A stretch of 64,000 bases of DNA from Geomonas ferrireducens. GTDB taxonomy: Bacteria > Desulfobacterota > Desulfuromonadia > Geobacterales > Geobacteraceae. Below are positions 26,659 to 34,809 of the stretch, piece after piece (within the stretch, counting starts at the first letter, position 1; every line of letters begins with the position of its first letter). Under the pieces are notes generated by a model. The model had not been told where the DNA came from. It saw only the letters and a program-made list of their open reading frames with translations, and did no database searches. The DNA lies in contig NZ_SSYA01000004.1 of the NCBI RefSeq assembly GCF_004917065.1, positions 58,357-122,356 on the forward strand. Direction: 5' to 3'. Made by a program: the position numbers and the translations under genes.

Positions 26659-28020
26659 CTAGAAGGTAAGGTTCAGGTTCGCGGCGAGGAGGTAGGCGTC
26701 GCTCTTGAACGTGCCGTTAGCACCCCTCAGGTTGGCCATGTCCTGGTTTTGCACCTTGCGGTCGACGAAGTGCACCCACATGTAGGCGAGGTCTAGGGTG
26801 GCGAGCGCATTGCCGATGCCGGTGCCGATGGAGAAGCTGTGCCGGTCCGCGTCGGGGAGCAGCGGGTCGACGGTCCCACCGGGGACCGGGGTGTTGTCGA
26901 AGCTGTAGCCGGCGCGCAGGGCGAAGCGCGGGGTGACCCGGTACTCGCCGCCGAACTTGTAGCTCCAAACGTCGCGCCAGTTCCTGGGATCGGGCTGGTC
27001 GTTGAAGGCGGCGAACTCTGCGGATTGAAAATCGATGAGGAGCTTGTCGAAACTGCTCCAGCCAGTGCGGGTCGCGTCGAATTCGAGGGTGACCCGGTCG
27101 GTGGGGCGCCAGGCGACGGCGAGGTCGAGGGTGTCGGGGAGGGTGATCGTTGTGGAGGCGCTGCTGCTTGCCCTGGCGCGCGTGTAGGGGAAGACGGCGG
27201 TGTCGGTAAGGCCGATGGCGCCAAGGCCCGTCGGCGTGGTGGCGAGGAAGTTCGCCTCGCCGTCGATATGGAGGGTGATCTTGCTGCGGTAGGCGATCCC
27301 CAGACTTACCTCGGAGCGCGGTTTCCAGAGAATGCCCAGGTTGTAGCCGAGGTCTGTTGCTGTGCCGTCGACCCCCATGGAGCCGAGCTCGTAGGCGCCG
27401 AAAGGGGGCGCCGGCGCGGACGGGTCGATCGCCGGGCTGTAGAGCGCCTTTTGCAGTGAAACGACGGCGTAGGTGACGTCGAGTCCCGCCGCCACGGCGA
27501 GGTTCAGGTCGTCGAAGCGGTACGCTGCGGTCGGCTGTATGTTGATCGGCTTGATCGACGCGATCTGCACTTGGTTGCGGAAGACACTAGAGTCATCCCA
27601 GGTCTTCGAAAGCGGGTACATGGAGTTGACGGCGATGCCGAAGGAGACGGGGAGGTTGTCGGGGGAGTAGGTGGCGTAGACGGTTGGGGCGATGAAGATG
27701 TCTCGCCGGGAGCGCTCGGTGACGGAAGTGGTGCCGGTGTCGAGGGGCGGGGTGCCGGAGAGCGGCGTGGTCCCCTTGAACTCGGTCTGCGGGACGATGA
27801 TCCCCAAGGCACCGAGGTTCACCTGTATTCCGGGCAGGAAGGCGATCCCCGCCGGGTTGAAGTAGAGGGCGCTCGGGTCGCTCGCCTGCGCGGCGAAGGC
27901 GTTCGCCATCCCCATGGCCCTGGCCCCCTGCTCGCTCACTTTGAATCCCGCGCCTTGGCACAACCTGCCATGAGACAAACCGGTACAGAGCAGCAGAGCA
28001 CACAGAAGCCATTTTCTCAT
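26659..28020 (-). CDS. FadL/OmpP1-family outer-membrane transporter
   Basis: A 453-residue outer-membrane beta-barrel. A signal peptide (RKWLLCALLLCTGLSHG) precedes the FadL hatch region GAGFKVSEQGARAMGMANAFAAQASDPSALYFNPAGIAFL, which is diagnostic. The barrel ends with the aromatic residue in LLAANLNLTF, as expected for BAM recognition. It would import long-chain fatty acids or other hydrophobic molecules. The ATG at 28020 has GGGGGG upstream, but that site lies within a long leader stem. The downstream VolA-like lipase could release its substrate. Confidence 0.92.
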   Translation of the reverse strand: MRKWLLCALLLCTGLSHGRLCQGAGFKVSEQGARAMGMANAFAAQASDPSALYFNPAGIAFLPGIQVNLGALGIIVPQTEFKGTTPLSGTPPLDTGTTSVTERSRRDIFIAPTVYATYSPDNLPVSFGIAVNSMYPLSKTWDDSSVFRNQVQIASIKPINIQPTAAYRFDDLNLAVAAGLDVTYAVVSLQKALYSPAIDPSAPAPPFGAYELGSMGVDGTATDLGYNLGILWKPRSEVSLGIAYRSKITLHIDGEANFLATTPTGLGAIGLTDTAVFPYTRARASSSASTTITLPDTLDLAVAWRPTDRVTLEFDATRTGWSSFDKLLIDFQSAEFAAFNDQPDPRNWRDVWSYKFGGEYRVTPRFALRAGYSFDNTPVPGGTVDPLLPDADRHSFSIGTGIGNALATLDLAYMWVHFVDRKVQNQDMANLRGANGTFKSDAYLLAANLNLTF

Positions 28021-28110
28021 GTGATCCCCCCTTGGCGGCCATCGACTGCAGCGCCCGACTGCAAAGCTGCAGCGGCGCGTCAGGCGGCCTTTTACGGCCA
28101 AGGGGGATCT
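28021..28110 (-). promoter_or_regulatory. structured fadL leader enclosing the ribosome binding site
   Basis: In the minus-strand transcript, GATCCCCCTTGGC (28097-28109) can pair with GCCAAGGGGGGATC (28023-28036) with a single bulged G. The second arm contains the GGGGGG Shine-Dalgarno of fadL. Inside the loop, CTGCAGC (28046-28052) pairs with GCTGCAG (28066-28072) and a GGCC/GGCC hairpin adds another arm, giving a multi-branched fold. It does not match any riboswitch class I know. Confidence 0.6.
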
Positions 28111-28160
28111 GGCTTTGACGGCAGAGCCGTCCCATGTGAACCCCGAGTGGCCGGAAATAA

Positions 28161-28174
28161 TTAGCGACAGCTAA
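28161..28174. promoter_or_regulatory. candidate operator palindrome at the fadL start site
   Basis: TTAGCGACAGCTAA is an inverted repeat with 5-bp arms. It abuts the proposed -10 of the fadL promoter on minus and would cover the transcription start, a typical repressor position. The regulator is unknown. Confidence 0.45.
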
Positions 28175-28201
28175 CAATAGCGCCGGTCAGGGGTAAGTCA
28201 A
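28174..28201 (-). promoter_or_regulatory. candidate fadL promoter
   Basis: On minus, TTGACT (28196-28201), a 16-base spacer and TATTGT (28174-28179). The leader to the fadL ATG would be about 147 bases. The remainder of the gap 28202-28285 shows nothing else. Confidence 0.5.
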
Positions 28202-28285
28202 GGGGAAGCCGCCAGGATCTGCCGTGCCGCAGCGCGAGCCCAAGGGGGGACTCCGGGGCGCTGCGCGAACTGCCGATGGAAACGC

Positions 28286-28549
28286 TCAGTGCACCGTCTT
28301 TTCCCGCACCATCCCTTCCAGCATGCGGCGCAGGGCATCCTCCTCGACGAAGCAGAACAGTGCGCTGGAGCCGAAGGCGATCTCGACGGAGCCTCTTCTC
28401 TTTTTCATGGTGACGTCCACCTCGTGCACGCCGTTGCCGAGCAGCCCGTGGTAGACCTGCTGGATGCTCCTGCCGCTTCTGAGGGCTTCCTTGCTCCGCA
28501 TTTCGAAATACACGACCTGGTCCAGCGCGTCATTGGTCAGATAGATCAT
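28286..28549 (-). CDS. hypothetical protein, 87 residues
   Basis: An unrecognised soluble protein beginning IYLTNDALDQVVYFEMRSKEAL. It has mixed alpha/beta character, a basic KKRRG stretch in the middle and no signal peptide or membrane helix. AGGAGG seven bases upstream of the ATG makes it a convincing gene. It sits upstream of the fadL promoter on the same strand and is divergent from the methyltransferase gene. Confidence 0.7.
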   Translation of the reverse strand: MIYLTNDALDQVVYFEMRSKEALRSGRSIQQVYHGLLGNGVHEVDVTMKKRRGSVEIAFGSSALFCFVEEDALRRMLEGMVREKTVH

Positions 28550-28661
28550 GGTGCACCTCCTGTTTTCTACAGGAAACCACGGCTGTGCGACAAAATATGT
28601 CGCAGTTGGCGGAGTGCGGCTGTGAGGGAGGGCGAAGCGGCGTGGTGCGGCGTCGAAATGC

Positions 28662-28691
28662 TTGACAATCGGGCAGGAAATGCGACATATG
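28662..28691 (+). promoter_or_regulatory. candidate promoter of the methyltransferase gene
   Basis: TTGACA (28662-28667) with CATATG 18 bases downstream. The -35 is perfect; the -10 and spacing are not, so confidence is limited. Confidence 0.4.
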
Positions 28692-28717
28692 GGCCATCTT
28701 CGGGACAGGGGGGCGCG

Positions 28718-29293
28718 ATGGAGTCAGATCGTATCAAGTGGGACGAGCGTTACAGCGGGACGGAGCATTTCTTTTCTTTTGGTCCGTCGCGGCTTCTGGC
28801 GAAGAGCTTGGAGCAGATCCTTACCCTGGTGCCGGGGAGGCGCGCCCTCGACCTTGCCTGCGGAGAGGGGCGTAACGCCATCTTCCTTGCCCAGCACGGT
28901 TTCCGGGCCTGCGGCGTGGATATCTCTCCCAAGGGGCTGGAGCGGGGCGTGCGCCGTGCGGCCGAGGTCGGGGTCACGGTGGAGTTTGTCGAGGCGGACC
29001 TTGACCTGTGGCGCCCGAGCGAGAGCTACGACCTGATCCTCAACTTCAACTTCCTGATGCGGGAACTGATCCCGAGCCTCATGACTGCGCTGACGCCGGG
29101 TGGCGTGCTTTTGATGGAGACCATCCTGGACGCGCCCGGGATGCCGGGAGAACACCGGAAGGATTTCTTGTTGCAGCCGGGGGAGCTCGAGCGGATCTTC
29201 GGGGCCTATCCGGGGAAGGTGCTGCTGCTTGAGGAGGATGTGGACGCCCCCGAGATGCCGGTGGCGCGGGTGATGTTTCAGAAGGAAGGTTAA
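28718..29293 (+). CDS. class I SAM-dependent methyltransferase (TehB-like)
   Basis: A 191-residue Rossmann methyltransferase. KWDERYSG at the start and ALDLACGEGRNAIFLAQ (motif I) with VDISPKGLERG (motif II) are typical of the TehB/thiopurine-like group. YDLILNFNFLMRELIPSL is the post-I motif region. Substrate cannot be predicted; relatives act on tellurite, thiols or small hydrophobic molecules. The ATG follows GGGACAGGGGGG. It converges with ubiE, with a long hairpin between them. Confidence 0.85.
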   Translation: MESDRIKWDERYSGTEHFFSFGPSRLLAKSLEQILTLVPGRRALDLACGEGRNAIFLAQHGFRACGVDISPKGLERGVRRAAEVGVTVEFVEADLDLWRPSESYDLILNFNFLMRELIPSLMTALTPGGVLLMETILDAPGMPGEHRKDFLLQPGELERIFGAYPGKVLLLEEDVDAPEMPVARVMFQKEG

Positions 29294-29297
29294 GGCT

Positions 29298-29348
29298 GCG
29301 ATCAAGGTTGAGCTAAGGGCTCCGTGCCCCCGCGGCAACCTCGATCGC
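29298..29348. other. long-loop hairpin between convergent genes
   Basis: GCGATC-A-AGGTTG (29298-29310) pairs with CAACCT-C-GATCGC (29336-29348) with one mismatch. There is no T-run, so it is not a classical terminator but may define mRNA ends on both strands. Confidence 0.5.
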
Positions 29349-29362
29349 GGTTCCGTTATAAC

Positions 29363-30070
29363 TTATTTCGTCCCGACGTAGACCGTGGCGATGCCGCCGG
29401 TGAGGTCGAAGTGGTGCACGTCCTTGAACCCGACCTGTTGCATCATCCCCTTGAACTCGTCGCGGGAGGGGAACTCCAGCACGGAGTCGGGGAGGTACTG
29501 GTAGGCGCTGAAGCGGGAAAAGGCGCCGCCGATCTTCGGGAGCACCTTAAGGAAGTAGAAGTGGTACAGATCCTTGAAAACGGGCAGGGTCGGCGTGGAG
29601 AACTCGAGGATGACTATCTTGCCCCCCACCTTGAGGGCGCGGCGCATCTCGGTGAGCCCCTTGATGCGGTCAACGACGTTGCGGATGCCGAAAGAGATGG
29701 TGGCGGCGTCGAAGGTGCCGTCCTCGTACGGGATGTCCTCGCAGGGGGCGACCTGGAGCTGGATGCGCTGCGCGTGGCGCGACTGCTGCACCTTGACGCG
29801 CCCGAGTTCGATCATCTCCGGGGTGAAGTCAATGCCGACGATCTCGACGGAGGCGGGGGTCTGCGAGGCGATCTCCAGGGCGACATCGCCGGTGCCGGTG
29901 GCGACGTCGAGAACCTTGCCCGGTCCCTTCACACCGATCTTGCCTACCGCGAAGCGACGCCAGCGCCGGTCGATCCCAAGCGACAGCAGTCTGTTCAACA
30001 GATCGTAGCGCGGGGCGATGCTCCCGAACATGGCACGAATTCGTTCACCCTTCTCCGACAATGCGTACAT
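29363..30070 (-). CDS. ubiE: demethylmenaquinone / ubiquinone biosynthesis methyltransferase
   Basis: A 235-residue C-methyltransferase of the UbiE/MenG family. Diagnostic segments are MFGSIAPRYDLLNRLLSLGIDRRWR, VLDVATGTGDVALEI (SAM motif I), ISFGIRNVVDR and VILEFSTPTLPVFKDLYHFYF. In an anaerobic menaquinone-using Geobacteraceae it should convert demethylmenaquinone to menaquinone, so menG would be an equally fitting name. The start at 30070 has AAGGTAGGG just upstream. It is divergent from the diadenylate cyclase gene. Confidence 0.94.
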   Translation of the reverse strand: MYALSEKGERIRAMFGSIAPRYDLLNRLLSLGIDRRWRRFAVGKIGVKGPGKVLDVATGTGDVALEIASQTPASVEIVGIDFTPEMIELGRVKVQQSRHAQRIQLQVAPCEDIPYEDGTFDAATISFGIRNVVDRIKGLTEMRRALKVGGKIVILEFSTPTLPVFKDLYHFYFLKVLPKIGGAFSRFSAYQYLPDSVLEFPSRDEFKGMMQQVGFKDVHHFDLTGGIATVYVGTK

Positions 30071-30259
30071 TTTCCCTACCTTTTTCGTCCGTGAAATGCT
30101 ATAAAATCTAGCCTCTTCCTCTGGGGGAGAGCCCAGCATAAGGCTTGATTCTTAACACAAAGCGCACCGGCATGCCAGCAAAAAGCGGCCGCTATCGCCT
30201 CACCGCCCATGCCCCGCCGCCGCACGCCCATCCGTCCGCGCCGCCCAAGGAGGCACCTG

Positions 30260-31429
30260 TTGTTCCCGCAAATCAGGCCCCAGGACATCGCTGACATCCT
30301 GATCATGACCTTCCTGGTCTATCAGCTCTACAGCTGGTTCAAAAACTCGAAAGCGCTTCAGGTCGTGATGGGGCTCATGTTTCTCGGTGTGATCTACTTC
30401 GTCACCAAGAGCCTCGGCCTCTTTATGACCAGTTGGATCCTGCAGGAGTTGGGGACCGTGCTCCTCGTCCTGCTGATCGTCGTTTTCCAGGCCGAGATCC
30501 GGCAGGCCCTTTACCGCCTGAGCCTTTTGCGCAACCTGTTCGAACACCAGGAGAGCACGGTCCGCCTGGACCTGCTGGAATTCTCCGCCACCATCTTCTC
30601 GCTCGCCTCGCAGCGCACCGGCGCCCTGGTCGTTTTCCAGCGTGAGGAACTCCTCGACGATCTCATCCTGCACGGCGTCCCCATGGACTCCCTGGTGAGC
30701 GGCTCCCTCGTGGCAAGTATCTTCATCCCCGGAGCGCCGCTGCACGACGGGGCGGTACTCGTCAAAGACGGCAGGGTGGCACTTGCCTCGTGCCACCTGC
30801 CGCTTTCGGTGAGCGCGGAAGTGCCTCAGCACCTGGGGACGCGGCATCGCGCCGCCTTAGGGCTGTCGGAGCGCTCGGACGCGGCGGTAGTGGTGGTTTC
30901 CGAGGAGCGCGGGGCGGTGTCTCTTGCCGTGGACGGGAAGCTCGAGGCGATACACTCGCAGGCGCAGCTGCACGAACGGCTCACCTCGCTGTTGCAGCCG
31001 CTGTCGCGCGAGGCGGAGCGGGTGGGGATCACGCGGCGGCTCTTCGCCAACTTCTGGCCCAAGGTAGCCATCTTCTGCGTCGTGGTGGCGAGCTGGTTTT
31101 TGATCACCTACCGTCAGGGAGAGATCCTGAGCGTCACCGCGCCGGTAACCTTCCACAACCTCCCGGAGAACCTGACCCTCACCCGCAGCTACCCCGACGA
31201 GATCGACCTGCAACTGAAGACCTTCTCCAATCTCGTCGGTTCCCCGAAGAATCTCGATATCGTGGTCGACCTGGACCTGGCCAAGGTGCACGAGGGGACC
31301 AACACCGTGCAGATCAGCAAGGACCAGATAAAGCTTCCGCCGGGGGTCGTGGTGGTGAACCTCGACCGGTCCCTGGTGCGCGTGACGGCCGAAAAGAAAC
31401 AGCCCAAAGCGTCGGTTCGCAAGCGATAA
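30260..31429 (+). CDS. diadenylate cyclase (CdaA-type) fused to a YbbR/CdaR domain
   Basis: A 389-residue membrane protein that should make c-di-AMP from two ATP. Two or three N-terminal membrane helices lead to a DisA_N domain with DGAVLV near residue 163 and GTRHRAALGLSE near 195, the catalytic signatures. A further helix (VAIFCVVVASWFLITY, near 270) precedes an extracytoplasmic YbbR domain (LTRSYPDEIDLQLKTFSNLV). In Firmicutes the cyclase (CdaA) and its YbbR regulator (CdaR) are separate genes. I chose the TTG at 30260, with AAGGAGG 6 bases upstream; an ATG at 30209 would add an Arg/Pro-rich extension. Confidence 0.88.
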   Translation: MFPQIRPQDIADILIMTFLVYQLYSWFKNSKALQVVMGLMFLGVIYFVTKSLGLFMTSWILQELGTVLLVLLIVVFQAEIRQALYRLSLLRNLFEHQESTVRLDLLEFSATIFSLASQRTGALVVFQREELLDDLILHGVPMDSLVSGSLVASIFIPGAPLHDGAVLVKDGRVALASCHLPLSVSAEVPQHLGTRHRAALGLSERSDAAVVVVSEERGAVSLAVDGKLEAIHSQAQLHERLTSLLQPLSREAERVGITRRLFANFWPKVAIFCVVVASWFLITYRQGEILSVTAPVTFHNLPENLTLTRSYPDEIDLQLKTFSNLVGSPKNLDIVVDLDLAKVHEGTNTVQISKDQIKLPPGVVVVNLDRSLVRVTAEKKQPKASVRKR

Positions 31430-31485
31430 CTCCCTGAATGTTATGGCCATTCTTCCGATACGGAGGTAAAGGGTTGTCATAAAAG

Positions 31486-31514
31486 TTGACAGGGGGCGCC
31501 GATTGTTATATAAA
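31486..31514 (+). promoter_or_regulatory. sigma-70 promoter of the NlpC/P60 gene
   Basis: TTGACA (31486-31491), a 17-base spacer and TATAAA (31509-31514). The predicted leader is about 37 bases and includes AAGGAGGA before the ATG. Confidence 0.88.
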
Positions 31515-31557
31515 TCGACGCACCCGCTGTTTTTTCTAAAACAATGAAGGAGGACTC

Positions 31558-32577
31558 ATGATAAGAAGCCTGAAGCTCTTGACCGTGTGCATCATCATGC
31601 TCTCCCTCCCTTCGCTCGCCTTCGCCGCAAAGACCCATCGCGTAAAAAAGCACGAAACCCTATATTCGCTCGCCAAGAAATACAACGTCACCGTGGAAGA
31701 ACTGAAGGCCGCCAACAACCTGGTGGGCAACAGCGTCAAGCCGCGCGTGCTCCTGGTCATCCCGCCGCGCTCCGTCTCTGAAGGCAAGAGCGCATCCGCC
31801 GGCGATGCCAAGACGTACAAGGTGAAAAAAGGCGAGACCCTCACCCGCATTGCCAAGAAGACCGGGGTTTCCGTTGCCGAACTGAAGAGGCTCAACGGCC
31901 TCAGCAGCGTGAGGGTGAAGCCTGGGAAGATGCTGGTACTCAGGGAAAGTGCGCCTGCGGAAGAGCCGAAGGTCAAGGTAGCAAAGAAGCTCCAGCTGCG
32001 TCATCCGGATCTCTTCAACGAAAAGGACTACGAGCAGAGCCTTCAGGAGCTGGCCTCGCTCGAACCCGAACAGCAGGTCGACCTCGCCAAGAACGCCGAG
32101 TTGAAGGTGGACAGCCTGAAAGAGCTGAAGAAGTCGGCCTACGGCTTCCTCGGCACCCGCTACCGCTTCGGCGGCAGCTCCCGCTCCGGCATCGACTGTT
32201 CCAGCTTCGTACAGCACGTCTTCAAGGAACTGGAAGTCTCTTTGCCGCGCACCGCGCGCGAGCAGTTCGAGGTCGGCAACGCCGTGGCGCCGGGGGACCT
32301 GCAGAGGGGGGACCTCATCTTCTTCGCCACCTACGCTTCGTATCCCTCCCATGTCGGTATCTACCTCGGTAACAACAAGATGATCCATGCCTCCTCGCGC
32401 GACCGCAAGGTGGTGATCTCCTCCCTCAATACCTCCTATTACCGCTCCCGTTTCCTGGGGGCCAAACGCATCGCCAAGGTGAACCCGGAAGTCTTCAGGC
32501 TCGACGACCTGATCCTCGGTGTCGAAGAGGACAACTCCGACAACGCCATGGAAGAGGACGGCCTCTCCAGCAACTAG
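31558..32577 (+). CDS. LysM-LysM-NlpC/P60 peptidoglycan hydrolase
   Basis: A 339-residue exported protein: a signal peptide (RSLKLLTVCIIMLSLPSLAFA), two LysM domains (THRVKKHETLYSLAKKYNV and TYKVKKGETLTRIAKKTGV) that bind peptidoglycan, and a C-terminal NlpC/P60 domain. The catalytic Cys is near 214 in GIDCSSFVQ, the His near 265 in SHVGIYLG, and a third polar residue near 277 in MIHASS. It probably cleaves D-Glu-(m)DAP bonds during growth. It has its own strong promoter and a terminator follows. Confidence 0.94.
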   Translation: MIRSLKLLTVCIIMLSLPSLAFAAKTHRVKKHETLYSLAKKYNVTVEELKAANNLVGNSVKPRVLLVIPPRSVSEGKSASAGDAKTYKVKKGETLTRIAKKTGVSVAELKRLNGLSSVRVKPGKMLVLRESAPAEEPKVKVAKKLQLRHPDLFNEKDYEQSLQELASLEPEQQVDLAKNAELKVDSLKELKKSAYGFLGTRYRFGGSSRSGIDCSSFVQHVFKELEVSLPRTAREQFEVGNAVAPGDLQRGDLIFFATYASYPSHVGIYLGNNKMIHASSRDRKVVISSLNTSYYRSRFLGAKRIAKVNPEVFRLDDLILGVEEDNSDNAMEEDGLSSN

Positions 32578-32603
32578 CCCCGTCCCTGACAAACATTCAA
32601 CGA

Positions 32604-32629
32604 ATCCGGCCCTCGGGCCGGATTTTTTT
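32604..32629 (+). terminator. intrinsic terminator after the NlpC/P60 gene
   Basis: ATCCGGCCC, a TCG-containing loop and GGGCCGGAT, followed by six further T. It ends 11 bases before the next ATG, leaving no space for an independent promoter or ribosome binding site. Confidence 0.92.
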
Positions 32630-32640
32630 ATGGACGCAGC

Positions 32641-34338
32641 ATGAAGATACTCCTCGCCTATAAATGCCATCCCGAAGGGGCTGCCGACCCGTACACCTCG
32701 CTTCTGCCGGTGGGGCTTCTCTCCCTGAGCGCCGTCTTGAAGCGCGCCGGCCACCAGGTCACCCTGGCCAACTTCTCCTCCTTCTCCACCGAAGCTGTCC
32801 GCGCATTGATCCGCCGGCTCGCCCCGGAGATGGTCGGCATCTCCCAGTTCACCCACAACAGGAGCGAATCGGTAGCGCTTGCACGGCTGGTGAAGGAGAT
32901 CCAGCCCAGGTGTTTCACCCTGCTCGGCGGGCCGCATGCGACGCACGCGTGGCAGGAACAGCTGGAGCGGTACCCTGAGATCGACGCCGTCGTGCTCGGG
33001 GAAGGGGAGGAGACCCTGCTCGAGCTCGTGGATGCCCGCGGTGAGGGAAGAAGTCTCGCCTCGGTTCCCGGCCTCGCCTGGCGCGAAGCGGGCAAGCCGG
33101 TCCGGACCGCGCCGCGCGGGGCGATCACCGACCTGGACGCGCTCCCTCTGGCCGCGGAAGAGCTTGGTGAAACGGTCGGCGTCGACTTAAGGCGCCAGCT
33201 CGAGTTCATCATCACCTCGCGCGGCTGTCCGGCGAGCTGCCTGTTCTGCTCCTCACCCCTTTTCTGGGGGCGCGGCGTGCGCTTTCGCTCCCCCGAGTCG
33301 GTGGTACGCGAGCTGCGCATGGTCAAAGAGCGTTACGGCCTCATCTACTTCTCCTTCCGTGACGACACCTTCACGGCCAACCGTTCGCGCGTCATGGAGA
33401 TCTGCCGGCTCATCGAGGAGGAGCGCCTGCACATCCTCTGGAACTGCCAGTCGCGGGTCAACGCGGTGGACGAGGAGATGCTCGTCGCCATGAAGCGCGC
33501 CGGGTGCGAATGCATCCAGTTCGGCGTGGAATCCGGTTCCCCGGAGATGCTTAAGGCGCTCGGGAAAAGGATCCTACCGACCGACGTGGAGCGTGCCGCG
33601 GCGGCGGTGCGTCGTGCGGGGATCAACCTCTCGGTCTACCTCATCACCGGAATACCGGGCGAGGGGGACGCCGATCTGAAGGAGACGGTGCGGCTCATCG
33701 AGCGGATCAAGCCCCAGGACGGGCAGGTCTCCCCGCTTGTCTACTATCCGGGGACGGAGCTTCTCATGCGCGCCGTGCGGCAGCGCGAGGTCTCCGAGCA
33801 CCTCTTCGAGGAGCGGGAAGGGGAAGGCTTTCTGGTGCGCCGGGACCCCTTCGTTGAGCGCTCCCGGGAGGCGATGCTGAAGGCGCTGGAAAAGGCCGGG
33901 GAAAAGGCCCCCTTTACCCGTGCGGAATTCGCGGCGCAACGCAAGGTGGTCGGGTACTCCTTCGTGACCGAGATGCTGGAGGCCGAGGCGCTGGAGCAGG
34001 AGGGGGGCTGGGACGGGGCGAAAACGATCTACCGCGGCATGGTACGCAAGGAGCCGGACAACCCGTGGGGATGGCTGCAACTTGGTGCCCTGCAGGGAAG
34101 GGAAGGGGATCTGGGGGGGGCGCTGCGCTGCTACGGAAAGCTGGCGCAACTGGTCCCCCGGCATCTGCCCGCCTGGCTCGCCCTGGGGGAGCTGGCGCTC
34201 GCGGCAGGCGACAGGGAGGCTGCGTCCAAACACTACGCCAGGGCCCTGGAACTTGCACCGGAGGACGAGGCCGCGCTGGAGGGGGCGGCGCTTGCGGCGC
34301 GAGGGCATGGCGGAAAACGCGGAAAACGGAAACAATAA
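32641..34338 (+). CDS. B12-binding-type radical SAM protein with C-terminal TPRs
   Basis: A 565-residue protein. Residues 1-160 form a cobalamin-binding-like domain (LLPVGLLSLSAVLKRAGHQV, LLGGPHATH). The radical SAM core has GCPASCLFC near 197-204 and FRDDTFTANRSR, and ends around 400. The last 120 residues contain tetratricopeptide repeats (NPWGWLQLGALQGREGDLGGALRCYGKL, then PAWLALGELALAAGDREAASKHYARALEL). Substrate is unknown; relatives modify lipids, peptides or tetrapyrroles. The ATG lies 11 bases past a terminator and lacks a Shine-Dalgarno, so the start is uncertain. Confidence 0.85.
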   Translation: MKILLAYKCHPEGAADPYTSLLPVGLLSLSAVLKRAGHQVTLANFSSFSTEAVRALIRRLAPEMVGISQFTHNRSESVALARLVKEIQPRCFTLLGGPHATHAWQEQLERYPEIDAVVLGEGEETLLELVDARGEGRSLASVPGLAWREAGKPVRTAPRGAITDLDALPLAAEELGETVGVDLRRQLEFIITSRGCPASCLFCSSPLFWGRGVRFRSPESVVRELRMVKERYGLIYFSFRDDTFTANRSRVMEICRLIEEERLHILWNCQSRVNAVDEEMLVAMKRAGCECIQFGVESGSPEMLKALGKRILPTDVERAAAAVRRAGINLSVYLITGIPGEGDADLKETVRLIERIKPQDGQVSPLVYYPGTELLMRAVRQREVSEHLFEEREGEGFLVRRDPFVERSREAMLKALEKAGEKAPFTRAEFAAQRKVVGYSFVTEMLEAEALEQEGGWDGAKTIYRGMVRKEPDNPWGWLQLGALQGREGDLGGALRCYGKLAQLVPRHLPAWLALGELALAAGDREAASKHYARALELAPEDEAALEGAALAARGHGGKRGKRKQ

Positions 34339-34373
34339 AAAAAGGCGCCTCCTTTGCGGGGGCGCCTTTTTTT
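34337..34373. terminator. bidirectional terminator between convergent genes
   Basis: A-run, then GGCGCCTCC, a TTTGC loop and GGGGGCGCC, then seven T. It serves the radical SAM gene on plus and the lipoprotein gene on minus. Confidence 0.93.
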
Positions 34374-34392
34374 ATCTGCTTTACCGGGAGGC

Positions 34393-34809
34393 CTACTTGT
34401 TGACGGCAAGGCCCGGAGCGAAGATGATCTTGTCGAAAGTGCGCTTCAGAGTCTTGCTCTGGAAGTTGATCATCGGCGGGGAATCCTGGAACTCGATGGT
34501 GTCGCCGACTTTCACCGGGGTCTGCATGGACGCAACCCAGATTTTCTCGCCTTTCTCTTCGATCTGTGCGTAGGTGTACCCGCCGGAGTCCATGGTTTCA
34601 AGGACTTTGCCCTTGTGGCCAGCGCCCGGTTTGACTTCCTGAGGTTTGAGCCCGGCATGCGGGTCGGTGCCCGGAGCTACTGCGGGCATCTGGGTTGCGG
34701 GAGCTGCAGCCGGTGCCTGTGCGGGGGCCTGCGGTGCCTCATCTTTTTTCTTGCAGCCGGCAGCTGCCACAGCAACGATTGCCAACATTACAACCAAAGT
34801 CTTCTTCAC
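34393..34809 (-). CDS. small NrfJ-like lipoprotein
   Basis: A 138-residue lipoprotein: signal sequence (KKTLVVMLAIVAVAAAGC) with the lipobox Cys near residue 18, a Pro/Ala-rich linker, then an OB-like domain (GKVLETMDSGGYTYAQIEEKGEKIWVASMQTPVKVGDTI). This domain is typical of NrfJ-related proteins found near multihaem cytochrome genes in epsilon- and delta-proteobacteria; its role is unknown. I chose the GTG at 34809 because GGAGGAAACT lies directly upstream; the ATG four codons earlier overlaps that site. No cytochrome gene is nearby here. Confidence 0.83.
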   Translation of the reverse strand: MKKTLVVMLAIVAVAAAGCKKKDEAPQAPAQAPAAAPATQMPAVAPGTDPHAGLKPQEVKPGAGHKGKVLETMDSGGYTYAQIEEKGEKIWVASMQTPVKVGDTIEFQDSPPMINFQSKTLKRTFDKIIFAPGLAVNK

